Source: Wyeomyia smithii (taxonomy: Eukaryota; Arthropoda; Insecta; Diptera; Culicidae). Taken from it: a DNA stretch of 64,000 bases. Position 1 is the stretch's first letter. Each line of letters starts with the position of its first letter. Position numbers and translations under genes: made by a program. The DNA lies in NCBI RefSeq assembly GCF_029784165.1, contig NC_073695.1, positions 193,157,357-193,221,356 of the forward strand. The letters run 5' to 3'. Shown here piece after piece: positions 47,096 through 56,178 of this stretch. The notes beneath the pieces are model-generated. The model was not told the DNA's origin and did no database searches. It saw nothing but the letters and a program-made list of their open reading frames with translations.

Positions 47096-47947
47096 TAGCG
47101 AATTTCTTTATTCCACCAGCTCACCTCGTTTTGACCTGAAAGCGCACTAACTGCTGTCAAAACCCTTCTTTATTCGCTCGATATTGACCCAGTATTGACC
47201 TGGAAGCGCCTGCAAAAACAGACAGGTTCGCACTGTGATTTTAGTCAGTTTTGCGAGTGGGTTCACCAATACTATTACATCGTATCTGTCAAAACGGTCA
47301 AAACACGCGGGTGATGCTGAAAACAACAGAAAAATGTGTTGTCGTCTGTGCAGTGAAATCATGGAACGCAGAGAGAAATAAATGCTGCAGCAAAGGTATT
47401 TGTTATGGAATTAATGGAATCGGATTTAGATTTGGATTCCGATTCCGATTTCGAAAGTGCTTTAATCAGAATTTTCAGTATGCCATCGAAAACAAGCAGG
47501 AGTCGGATGGCGAATTTTGTCATCGACGTAGTAAAAAAATATACGGATGCGTTTGTTGTTGTTGCTGTTTTTCAAGCTGCAAAACCAAAACACGACCAAA
47601 ACAGAAATCTTTTAATGTCGGCAATAATATCAAAAATGATTTGTTATTGTTGTATTTAGGATTGGCATCCGCAATACAAGAGCTACCGATCGGATAACAT
47701 TTGTTTTTCACGCTTCTGGATCCGAGTTGTATCCAAGTTGCGACCGATCGAATATACGTAAAGCTGTCATAAGTTGAAAACAGACTAAAATCAGCTGATC
47801 GCAACTGTCTCGTGGATTGCCTTATTTATGTTTACATTGCACATGGTCTCACGCACACCAACGTAAGGCTTTAGATCGTAGATCGTGATCGTTTTTTTAT
47901 TCCACCCGAAAGTTGGCACTAACCCCATGGAATAAAGAAATTCGCTA
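47096..47947. mobile_element. TIR element with 20-bp TAGCGAATTTCTTTATTCCA termini
   Basis: The 20-bp terminus is repeated perfectly inverted at 47928-47947, and TAG flanks both ends (47093-47095 and 47948-47950), a 3-bp target duplication. A 3-bp target suggests a PIF/Harbinger-like mobiliser, which is inference. Internal sequence around 47550-47825 recurs inverted at 55430-55690, and the termini recur at 54361-54639. Confidence 0.85.
47405..47659 (+). pseudogene. Uncharacterised frame inside the TAGCG-TIR element
   Basis: An 84-codon frame starts with an acidic Asp/Ser run (MELMESDLDLDSDSDFE), continues with a short helical stretch (VIDVVKKYTDAFVVVAVFQ) and ends without a recognised domain. 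It lies within a TIR element and could be the N-terminal remnant of an element-encoded protein. I do not recognise it and would not call it functional. Confidence 0.3.
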
Positions 47948-48064
47948 TAGGAAACGTGTAAGAGTCTAGTGTGTATAGATTCAAATGTTGCCGAAAATTA
48001 ATTTTCCATTGCACAAACCAATTAATACTCAAACATTGAACTTTGTCACCTTATAAAGGTTTGT

Positions 48065-48390
48065 TATCCACACCCCTTCGGCATCACGCCATGTTTCAAG
48101 GGCTAACATCTCAGCATATGTAAAAACGAGATAGCATATCACCGCTCCTTTTCATACATCTTTATCTTACTGCTGACAGCGGACCAGCTAGCTGGCATCC
48201 CGCCATGTTTCGAGGACTAACATCTCAGCGTGTGTGTAAACGAGATAGCATATCACCGCCACTTTTCATACGCATAACATAGCATCTGTCAATGGGGCCC
48301 GCAAATTGCGGATCCGCAGTGATGTTAGCTCCTAACGGAGCAAAGCAAATAAGATAGAGATGCCAGCTAGCTGCAGCGGACACAAATTAA
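48065..48390. repeat. Diverged direct duplication of about 118-bp offset
   Basis: Phrases GCCATGTTTC, CTAACATCTCAGC, GAGATAGCATATCACCGC and CTTTTCATAC occur twice about 118 bp apart. ATGCCAGCTAGCTG near the end is inverse to CAGCTAGCTGGCAT near 48185, so the block may be part of a TIR element. Confidence 0.6.
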
Positions 48391-48507
48391 TTTGAGCCAA
48401 TGACATGAGTTCATTGTCATTCACTGTATTTCGGTATAGGGATGCCAAAGGCTCGGTTATCCATGTGTCCGAATTTTTCAACGATTATGATTCAAGTTAT
48501 AAAAGTT

Positions 48508-48630
48508 TCAGCCTTTCGTTCATTCAGCCTTTTGTGGTTTCAGCCTTTTGTGCATTCAGCCTTTCGTTATGAAACATACTTTTCAGTCTTTCGAGTTTCA
48601 GCCTTTCGGGTTTCAGCCTTTCGTTACTAA
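48508..48630 (+). repeat. Minisatellite, TTTCAGCCTTTCG-type unit
   Basis: The unit CAGCCTTTCG/CAGCCTTTTG with spacers TTCATT, TGGTTT, TGCATT and GTTT occurs about seven times. Short, imperfect and AT-rich at its right edge. Confidence 0.8.
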
Positions 48631-48639
48631 CCCCATAAG

Positions 48640-49285
48640 ACATACGTAATACTCAAGGAGAAATCTTCCAAAAAAGTTGGTACAAAATGAACTACTCGAA
48701 TGGTACCACAGCCTGAATAAAATCACTGTTTGAGTTGTTTTTGAAGGCAGTGTATCTGCGCAGCCCTGCATTTGTCTCGTTCCTACTCGAAAAATGCTGC
48801 ATTGATTTTTTAAAAACTTTTTGACAGTTCCTTATGTGATTTTCTTTGGGGCTCGATTAGGCCGAGAAAAAGAAAATTCATTTTGTTCATTATTTGTCAA
48901 GTAGATGTACAGTTCGAGGTATGGAGTACTATGGGGCAACGTGTACCAGAAAAAACGTTGATGTTATTGTTGCTACTGCTGCTGTTGCTGCCGATTTGGC
49001 CACTGCTTCAACAGCTGATGTGGTGTCCGAAGGTGTGTCGAAAAATGATGATATTGAATTTTTAATTTCAGCTGTACTGGCTTCGTTGCTGCTAGAAATG
49101 CTTCGGTTTATTCCTTTAAGCATTAATAATCTTGATTCTATATGTAGTTTAATTAATCTTGATTCTATATGTAGTTTAATCACATACATAAGACGTAACA
49201 CTCAGGAAGAAATCTTCCAAAAAAGCTGGTACAAAATGAACTGCTCGAAAGTACCAACTTCTGTAAAAAAGTAGGAGGTTGTATC
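48640..49285. mobile_element. Degraded copies of the 26-bp-TIR family
   Basis: ATAAGACATACGTAA-type ends with TCTTCCAAAAAAGTTGGTAC are found at about 48648 and again at 49188. The body phrases TGCGCAGCCCTGCATTTGTC and TATGGGGCAACGTGTACC identify the same family as the full copies at 63013-63375. The two partial copies flank an unrelated GCT-rich segment (48960-49100). Confidence 0.7.
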
Positions 49286-49555
49286 CAAGACACGACCGCA
49301 TAAATGACGTAGAACTACGTACACTATTAACAAATGCATTGAGTGTTTCATTACCCTAGTAACACAACTGGTTTTATCAAAGTTTCATAGCGCTTTTTTG
49401 GCTGTATTGAGCGCTATAAAACTTTGGTAAAACCAATATTTTTACTTGGGTAATGAGTTATAATGTCTACTAATGAAGGGTTGTGAATTTCGTGAACCGG
49501 ATTCAGCAGTTAGCAGAACGTGCCGAGTTAAAAACCATACACAGCACACACAGTG

Positions 49556-50200
49556 TGGTCCCCGTGGCTCTGTGGTTAGCGATGTCGGTCGGCTAGCTCT
49601 CCTACACGGTTGTGATATCGGGTTCGATTCCCGATCGAGTCGAGGATCTTTTCGAGCTGGAAATTTTCTCGACTCAGCACTGGGGCACGGTGTATCGTTG
49701 TACTTTTCCTACACATACAAAATGTGCCAAAAACAATATCGATAACAAATTCTCTCAACTGAGCGGGGGCCTAGTGTGGTTGGTAACGTCTCCGCCAACC
49801 ACGCTTGACGCCTGGGTTCGAATCCCACCGCCGACATAGGTGGCGATGGTTGTGAGGTGGCGTGATCCACTCACAACCAACCCAACTGGTCTAGACTCAA
49901 TCCTAGCCGACACCGGGAGATTTTCTGAGGCGAAAAATCTCTGGGATCACGCCTTCCATCGCATGAGGAAGTAAAGCCGTTGGCGCTGATCCGTTAATAA
50001 ACGGGTCGTGAGTTAGGGACCTGGGTGTGGAGTCCGCCTCCCTGGGCGTCGGTAATTGGCCACAACAGTGGCGGAAATAGACCGACGGAAAATAAGCGAG
50101 AATAAAAAAAAAATTCTCTCAACTAAAATCGAGTTGATCGAGACCGCTATTAGCCCCCAGGCTAAGCGTGCGATATTGTTGCTGTTACACACACACAAAT
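49556..50200 (+). mobile_element. tRNA-derived SINE 1, split by SINE 2
   Basis: A-box-like CTGTGGTTAGCGATG (near 49570) and B-box GGTTCGATTCC (49621-49631) lead into a tRNA-unrelated body that is broken at 49760 and resumes at 50114. It ends in a CA-rich tail near 50190. The A and B boxes are internal polymerase III promoter elements. No protein. Confidence 0.75.
49761..50113 (+). mobile_element. tRNA-derived SINE 2, inserted in SINE 1
   Basis: A-box-like TAGTGTGGTTGG (49772-49783) and B-box GGGTTCGAATCCC (49814-49826) precede a body of about 280 bp and an A-rich tail. The flanks TTCTCTCAACT at 49750-49760 and 50114-50124 are identical, an 11-bp or slightly longer target duplication. Retrotransposed by a partner LINE. 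Confidence 0.9.
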
Positions 50201-50335
50201 CATACCATATCATACAGATGCATACACATCATACCATATCATAGGGACACACACACACACATCTTATCATATCATACACACACACATCATACCATATCAT
50301 CATACCATACACACATCATACCATATCATGCACAC
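50185..50335 (+). repeat. Compound repeat (CA)n with ATCATACCATATC units
   Basis: CACACA runs alternate with ATCATACCATATCAT about five times. It lies at the tail of SINE 1 and probably grew from that tail. Confidence 0.9.
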
Positions 50336-50419
50336 ACAGCAAGCAAGCGACCAATCAGAGGACGTTATTTTTATTTCAACAAGGCTTGACAATTTTCAAT
50401 AGTGCAATAGTTCGTAGAT

Positions 50420-50745
50420 TCAAACAACATTTTTCTGCATTTTGGCAGATGCGTGTATAGTTTTCCAATCGATTGCTGCAAGAATGAAGAAAATCGGTTG
50501 AAAACCAACCGACCTAGCAGTTTCGTAAGGGATTTTGTTGAGGGCTCGAGTAGAGCCGCTATGAAGAAAATTCATTCCGTTCATTTTCGTCGAGCAGTTC
50601 ATACTGGTGTTGGTATAGGGTGATGTGGGGCAGAGTACAAAAAAAACAGGAGGGTTGTGTGCAAAGCCACGACCGCAAGGTTGAAGTAGAATACTTTTAC
50701 AAGAAAGATAACCCGGCTGCTTGCGTGTCAATCCTTTTTTCTAGT
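50420..50745. mobile_element. Fragment of the 26-bp-TIR family
   Basis: AGTTTCGTAAGGGATTTTGT, GAGGGCTCGAGTAGAG, TCGTCGAGCAGTTCATACTG and GGGTGATGTGGGGCA match 63613-63725. The termini were not found here. Confidence 0.65.
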
Positions 50746-50749
50746 AAAT

Positions 50750-52590
50750 AAACATTGACTAATCAGATCAATCGAATTTTGCGCTTCAACAAGGATTGAA
50801 CATTTTCAATAATATAGTAAGTTGCTTGTCATGATTGGGGCTTGTTTTTAAATTTTGAGACACGGAGATAAAGTAAAATTTATAACATTTACAAATTTGA
50901 ACATCTGAATTTACTCATTAGAAAATATTAACTCTTCAATCAAGTTTTTATTTCATCCGGAAAGGGCAATTTGTTTTTCATTTTAGTATCGGAATCGGAT
51001 AAGATGCCGATCACACCTTTGCGTTATCACTGACAGTGCGAATAAAGTATTCCTTATGATAAAATAAACAGTGAAAAGCTGATCTGACACTCAAAACTAG
51101 ACGGCTCACGTGTTGTCAAAATGAGTCAACTTTTCATTGAATGCATTTACTAGTGCCCACTATCGCATAGAGACTGCATTTCACTAAAGTGCCTCACTGC
51201 ATCAGCCGCTATCGATGCTGGAACCGCTGCAACTAGTGTGCTATCCATTGCTACGTCACAGCTGTGGCCGCTTTCCGCCATCGCTGGTATCCACTGCACT
51301 GCTGGTGCTGCTGCTAAGGGAGGACGACTGCTGTTGTCGCTGTCTAGAACTATTATGAGCGGCTTCGGCTGAAACAGGCTCTTTTATAGGCCAAAGAGCT
51401 TGTTTAAAACTGCACGGTATATGATTCTGTCGACCGTGCTTGGGAAGCAATCATATAACGACCAATCAGAGGTCGAATTTTTCGTTTTAACAAGGCTTGA
51501 CTGTTTTCAATAGTACAATGGTGTGAATAACAAAATTACAATTATCTTCTTTTGGGAAGAATCTTAGAAGATTTTCCAATCTATTGCTGCAAGAACGAAG
51601 GAAATCCATCGAATACTAACCGATTTATTAGCATTTAAAATTGGACATATTTTTCACTTTTTTCGGTTTTAGATTTTCATTTCACATCCCTATGTAGCCG
51701 AACTTCCTGAGAGAAGTATTCTACTTCAAAATCTCCAGTGTTACGTATGTCTAAGTATTATCCATTTAGTTGAAAATTGTAGTTGTCGACTGGCGACAAT
51801 TGATTTTACTCTCATGCCGCACATTATACCTTACGTCGCAAATAGTGCGCTGTATAGCGCATCTGATGTGCTATACAGCGCACTACTTCCCACGGAAGGA
51901 TATTTAAAGTCGCAACGAAAAATCGCGCGCACGAAAGGCGCGATTTCGATTTAGTGCTGCGACGTTAATATGTGGTTTAATTAAGCAACCAGACTTTCAT
52001 AGCTTTATAGCGAATTTTTTAGTTAAAAGTCCCAAATACTCACGATTTATTCCCCTTATCTTCACCGTGATGAACAAAATTTTTTCTACATGATATGCGA
52101 GACATATTTCGAATACATGCGGGGCATGTTTTAAAGCAGTACATTTTGCCAAAACGCGCGGCTGACCCACGAAAAGACAGATTTGCCATTGTCTTATAAG
52201 AAGAGCGGAACTCTAGACAGCATTAGCCAATTTAACGTTGTTTGAATGAAACATATACTTTGAAAGTAACTCTCGCAGAAAATTTGAAGATATTTCAAGC
52301 ACACAATCATAACTTTTTGCCGCTTTCTTAAAAATTAAGCGAATCAGCTATTAGCGTTTCGAAGGCCATATTTCTAGCGACGCTAACAGTTCGCTAACTG
52401 GCTCAAAAATTTACGAAATCGCTCAACCACTAACCAAAAATCAGCGTCGCTAATTAACGATTTAGCGTAATGTGCCCACCACTGATAGGACTTGCGAAAC
52501 TGGTAAAACATGAAAATTAGCAAGACGTACACCCCTATTCTTCGTCACGATCGTTTCCGACATTCATAGAAAAATATCGGTTTGAACAAA
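50750..52590. other. Intergenic, dispersed repeat fragments and a hairpin
   Basis: Diverged copies of a phrase (ACCAATCAGAGG, then AACAAGGCTTGAC and TTTTCAATAGT) occur near 50350, 50758 and 51458. An 18/19 inverted repeat (TAGTGCGCTGTATAGC and its inverse) lies at 51843-51885, followed by GC-rich inverted pieces around 51920-51960. No gene was seen. Confidence 0.5.
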
Positions 52591-52602
52591 TACAAATAGG
52601 TG

Positions 52603-52608
52603 TTTATT
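52603..52608 (-). terminator. Polyadenylation signal of the ASCIZ-like gene
   Basis: AATAAA on the minus strand, about 210 bp after the annotated TAG that ends the possible read-through tail and about 70 bp after the end of the small membrane frame. Confidence 0.6.
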
Positions 52609-52674
52609 TCTAATAGGGCACAATGGAGACATTTGGAGAAATTAATAAAAGGAAAACGAGAATACAAAATAACA

Positions 52675-52902
52675 TTACTTTCGTACAAATTTGATTCGAG
52701 CGATAACAAGAATGAGACTTATAACTAGAAACAGTCCAACTGTAATTTCATAACCATATCCTGAAAAAAATGAAAATAATTTACCTGTCTTTAATCTCGT
52801 TTTCGGTGAATACCAACTAGAAATCCAGCAGATAGTCATCCTCATCGGTATAATATCAGGAAGTTTGGGTGTGAATCGAGTTACTTTCGGAACTAATGGC
52901 AT
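52675..52902 (-). CDS. Possible small membrane protein frame overlapping the ASCIZ 3' end
   Basis: A 75-codon frame, out of phase with the ASCIZ frame over its first part, ends in one clear membrane segment (about residues 50-69: EITVGLFLVISLILVIARI) and a basic tail KFVRK. Just before the hydrophobic part the sequence TTTTTTTCAG resembles a splice acceptor (ending at 52761). The nearest matching GTAAAT donor would make an intron of only 24 nt, which is too short. A donor-like GTAACT inside the ASCIZ exon would join in frame. It may be an alternative ASCIZ exon, a small separate protein or chance; I favour neither strongly. Confidence 0.3.
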   Translation of the reverse strand: MPLVPKVTRFTPKLPDIIPMRMTICWISSWYSPKTRLKTGKLFSFFSGYGYEITVGLFLVISLILVIARIKFVRK

Positions 52903-54080
52903 TTAAAAACTCCATAGTGGCTGAGGTTTGCGTTTGAATAGATGAAATCCTTTCCTCACCGTTTTGATTCCCAGCGTTCAAATTTGATTCTGATGCGTCG
53001 CAGATAAGATTAAGAGTTTGCGTCTCCGTTGAGACCAAAAATTCCCCCAGTCCGTTCCAATTAGTCTGTGTTTCAATGGTCGCTAGTCCGAGCTCCGAGA
53101 AAATATCATCGCATGTTTGAGTGTACATATGGGAGTACAACATGGGATCGGCACGGTCTTCGTTCGGAAACATTGTATCGTAGATGAGCTCGGTTTGTGT
53201 TTCACTGCAAACACAAACAACTGGTTCTGCTTCACATTGGTGACCTTCGCATATTTTTTTGGCATCAAAGTAATTCATTTTTGAATCATCAAAGTAGCTC
53301 AATTGTTCTAAGGTTGTTTGGCAAAAACTGTCCGTTGTCGATGTGCAGGTAGGAAAAGAGGAACTGGGTTCTAATTTTGTTGTTTGAGTAGAGCATTCAT
53401 TAAGCTTGCGTTGCAGTTCTGTTTGAGTGGTTCTAGATTTCCGGACAGAGATCTGCTCTTTTTCGTTGGCTTTGACGGAGTGTGTTGACGAATGCCTGAA
53501 TATTTTATTAGGTTTTTGTTTAGCCTCAACTTTTCGTTTATCGCTCTTCTCCGCTAATAATTCTTTGTAGCCGTGATTCTTCCTTCTAGTGTGTGTTAAC
53601 AAAGCTTCCCTACTTCCGTAAGAATGACTGCAAACTTTACAGATAAATTCATTACCGCAATTTGTTTGATGCGCTCGCAGCAGTGATCCTGTAGCGAACG
53701 ATTTTGGACAACGATTACATTCAAAGTGCTGAAATATACATAAACTAAATAATGTTATAATTTTGGGGAACTTATTTTACCTTTTCGCAATGCATTTTCA
53801 AATAATGCTGCTTTAGACTACGGAATGACGTAAAGAAATTAATTCCACTAGCCAGCACATTATACATACAGCATTGGATAGGGCAATAAAATTGTTTCTT
53901 GGTACTGTCTCTGCTGTTGCACATAGAAGAAGAAAGCTTATGATGCTTCGTGAGATGCATTTGAAGATTGGAAGTATTTGTAAACCGTTCTCCACAATCA
54001 CTGATTTGGCAAGTAAAAATTCTGTTAGCTACAATTTCTTCCGGTGTTACTGTTAATTTCATAACAACTTCTGGCTCCAT
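52856..54080 (-). CDS. ASCIZ/ATMIN-like zinc-finger protein with LC8-binding TQT motifs
   Basis: Two exons, 54080-53781 and 53728-52856, with a 52-nt intron (GT-AG, phase 0), give 390 residues. Four N-terminal zinc fingers lie at C24/C29/H42/H46, C66/C70/H92/H97, C104/C107/H120/C124 and C130/C133/H146/H152. Residues 200-390 are low complexity with eight TQT motifs (about 201, 214, 277, 303, 320, 336, 366 and 387). Four fingers plus a run of TQT motifs is the signature of ASCIZ (ATMIN), a nuclear factor that drives transcription of the dynein light chain LC8 and is feedback-inhibited when LC8 binds the TQT sites. The stop is a TGA followed in frame by 12 codons with an acidic end (YYTDEDDYLLDF) and then TAG, which may be read-through, a recent nonsense change or a sequence error. 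The start is the first Met, 14 bp or more from any upstream stop context. The gene is divergent from nonstop, 2.1 kb away. Confidence 0.88.
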
Positions 54081-54360
54081 TTTGACGGACGGTAATGTCA
54101 GTAGTGATTGAATAGATGAAACTTCTCAAAAATGACAAATTTTCTAAACCATTACTTGAATTATAGAAGCATTCATAGTTTTCTAATCTGAAGCTCTCTT
54201 GGTTTTGTTTTGCTCTGAGTGTTCGTGAACGTTTTTTTCTCGTTTTTCTTAAACCCTCACTCTTTCTTATCTAGGAAAAACGTCAAAAACCAAGCTAATC
54301 AAAAATCTCGCCAAACATGTGAAAAGGGCCCATGTGCCATATGTAAACTAGATACACGGA

Positions 54361-54639
54361 TAGCGAATTTCTTTATTCAACTGCGTCAGGGCAAATCTGC
54401 CGAGCAATTAAAAAAAGGCATCGCCATTTACGACGCAAGTAAAAAAAAATGCCAGATAATTGTTTACGAACTAAGCACGTGCGGTGGTGGGTTGAAGCTG
54501 ACAAATTTTACAGTGCGCTTCGGGCAGCACACCAGGTCGAAACTGGGTCAAAATCGAGCGAAAAAAAAAGGATTTTGACAGTAGTTAGTGCGCATCCAGA
54601 TTAAAACGAGGTTAGCTGGTGGAATAAAAAAATTCGCTA
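54361..54639. mobile_element. MITE of the TAGCGAATTTCTTTATTC family
   Basis: The left end TAGCGAATTTCTTTATTC (54361) and right end GGAATAAAAAAATTCGCTA (54621-54639) match the termini of the element at 47096-47947. The body is shared in part with the minus-strand remnant at 55425-55822 (TTACGACGCAAGTAA-like and TCAGGGCAAATCTGCCGAG-like phrases). Confidence 0.75.
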
Positions 54640-54640
54640 A

Positions 54641-54952
54641 AGCCTGTAGTACACTCTTTGCCTAATGGTCAAATATTTGACCTTCTGACATAATGGTCAA
54701 ATTTATTTGACATCATGGTTGTTGTTTGCTCGTGTTTGCCCCATGTTAAGCCTGTAATACACTCTTTGACCGAGCGTCAAATATTTGCCACTTTTTGACA
54801 GATAAAAATTTGGTCAAAGATAATTATTTGTCACTCTCCAATTATAACATGGGGCAAACACGGGCAAACAACAACCATGATGTCAAATAAATTTGACTAT
54901 TATGTCAGAAGGTCAAATATTTGACCATTAGACAAAGAGTGTACTACAGGCT
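54641..54952. mobile_element. Foldback MITE, about 107-bp arms, TAA target duplication
   Basis: The arms start AGCCTGTAGTACACTCTTTG and are inverted at the other end with very few differences through AACATGGGGC. TAA flanks both sides (54638-54640 and 54953-54955). Inside the loop a second partial end (GCCTGTAATACACTCTTTGA) appears, so a related copy nested here. A transcript would form a long hairpin. A 3-bp TAA target fits PIF/Harbinger. Confidence 0.88.
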
Positions 54953-55000
54953 TAACGAACACGATTCGCTAGTTGGGTGGCAGTTGTGTTCCAACCAACT

Positions 55001-55035
55001 CAGAGACAGAGAGAGAGAGAGAAAGAGAGAGAGAT
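55001..55035. repeat. (GA)n microsatellite
   Basis: About 35 bp of GAGAGA with one AAAGA interruption. Confidence 0.9.
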
Positions 55036-55280
55036 AAGCGATGAAAAAAAACGCCAATTTGACAACTAGGTTTCAAATGTCAGAGATGGTCTCTGAAAGT
55101 CCTGGGGAATGGCAAAATACAGATTTATCTGGCATACTGGCAACGTTGCTGCTGACAGCGGGTACAATATAATTTGAGCCCATGACATGAGTTCGTTGTC
55201 ATTCACTGTTACTCGGTATAGGGATGCCAATGGCTCGGCTTCAACCATACCACCGCACGTGCTTAGTTCGTAAACAATAA

Positions 55281-55418
55281 GGCTTCTGCCATGGTGAATG
55301 CGAACGCGAGCGATGGGGCGAGAAACTTGCCGTAGGTAAATAAACAGCTCTCTTTACGGCTGTTCATTTACCTACGGCAGTTCTCTCGCTCGCGTTCGCG
55401 TTCACCATGGCAAAGGCC
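55281..55418. mobile_element. Foldback MITE, 138 bp, TAA flanks
   Basis: Nearly the whole element is palindromic. The left GCCATGGTGAATGCGAACGC and right GCGTTCGCGTTCACCATGGC ends pair, and CCGTAGGTAAAT pairs with ATTTACCTACGG near the centre. TAA is found on both sides (55278-55280 and 55419-55421). Confidence 0.85.
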
Positions 55419-55424
55419 TAAGGC

Positions 55425-55822
55425 AATCCACGAGACAATTGCGATCAGCTGATTTCAACTTATAACAGCTTCATGTTTGTTCGATCGGTCGCAACTTGGA
55501 TGCAATCCGGATCCAGAAGCGTGAAAACAAATGTTATCCGATCGGTAGCTTTATAGTATCGCAAGTGCCAATCCTAAATACAACAATAAAAAACCACTTT
55601 TGATATTATTTCCGACATTAAAAGATTTCGATTATGGTCGTGTTTTGGTTTTGCAGCTTGAAAAACAGCAACAATGACAAACGTACAAGCAGTGAAACAT
55701 CACCCGTGGATTGCCTTATTATCTAACATCTCTTTCTTACTTGCGTCATAAATCGCATTGTCGTTTCTTTATTCCTCGACAGGTTTGCCCTGCCGCAGTG
55801 GAATAAAGAAAATCGCTATAAA
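55425..55822 (-). mobile_element. Remnant of the TAGCG-TIR element, minus orientation
   Basis: Reading the minus strand, TAGCGATTTTCTTTATTCC at about 55820 is the terminus. The body shares long phrases with 47550-47825, including CAAGCTGCAAAACCAAAACA, AGCTACCGATCGGATAACAT and TCTCGTGGATTGCCTTA. The opposite end is missing. Confidence 0.75.
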
Positions 55823-56178
55823 TGTCAGCAGAATTTACGTAGACTTTGTGCCATTTTCTATCAGCGTATAGCTTTGTCACGGCATGGCATAGACTTTGAC
55901 AGTTTGCTGGTGTTGTTACTGCTATTACTTCTGTGGGTTGCGGCTTTCGGCGTTCCGGACGCAGCACCACAAGAGTATCGTTTTATTAGGTATTTTTTTT
56001 AGAATATTAAATTGAACTTGGTGACGTAGTTTACTGTGATTTCGAAATATCGCATCAAAATAATGGTAGAAAAAGCTACGGTTACTTATACAATATATTA
56101 TGTTCATTTTTAAATAGTAAAACAAAGATACTTAGAAGACTGACGTCGAGGGTTTCGTGACACAGGTGAAACAGAAGT

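Noticed and set aside
49814..49826. Functional tRNA genes at the B-box sites
   Set aside because: No closed acceptor stem, and the sequence continues into SINE bodies with an A-rich tail and target duplication.
52761..52784. 24-nt intron (GTAAAT to TTTCAG) in the small membrane frame
   Set aside because: Far below the minimal spliceosomal intron length; the other introns here are 50 to 62 nt.
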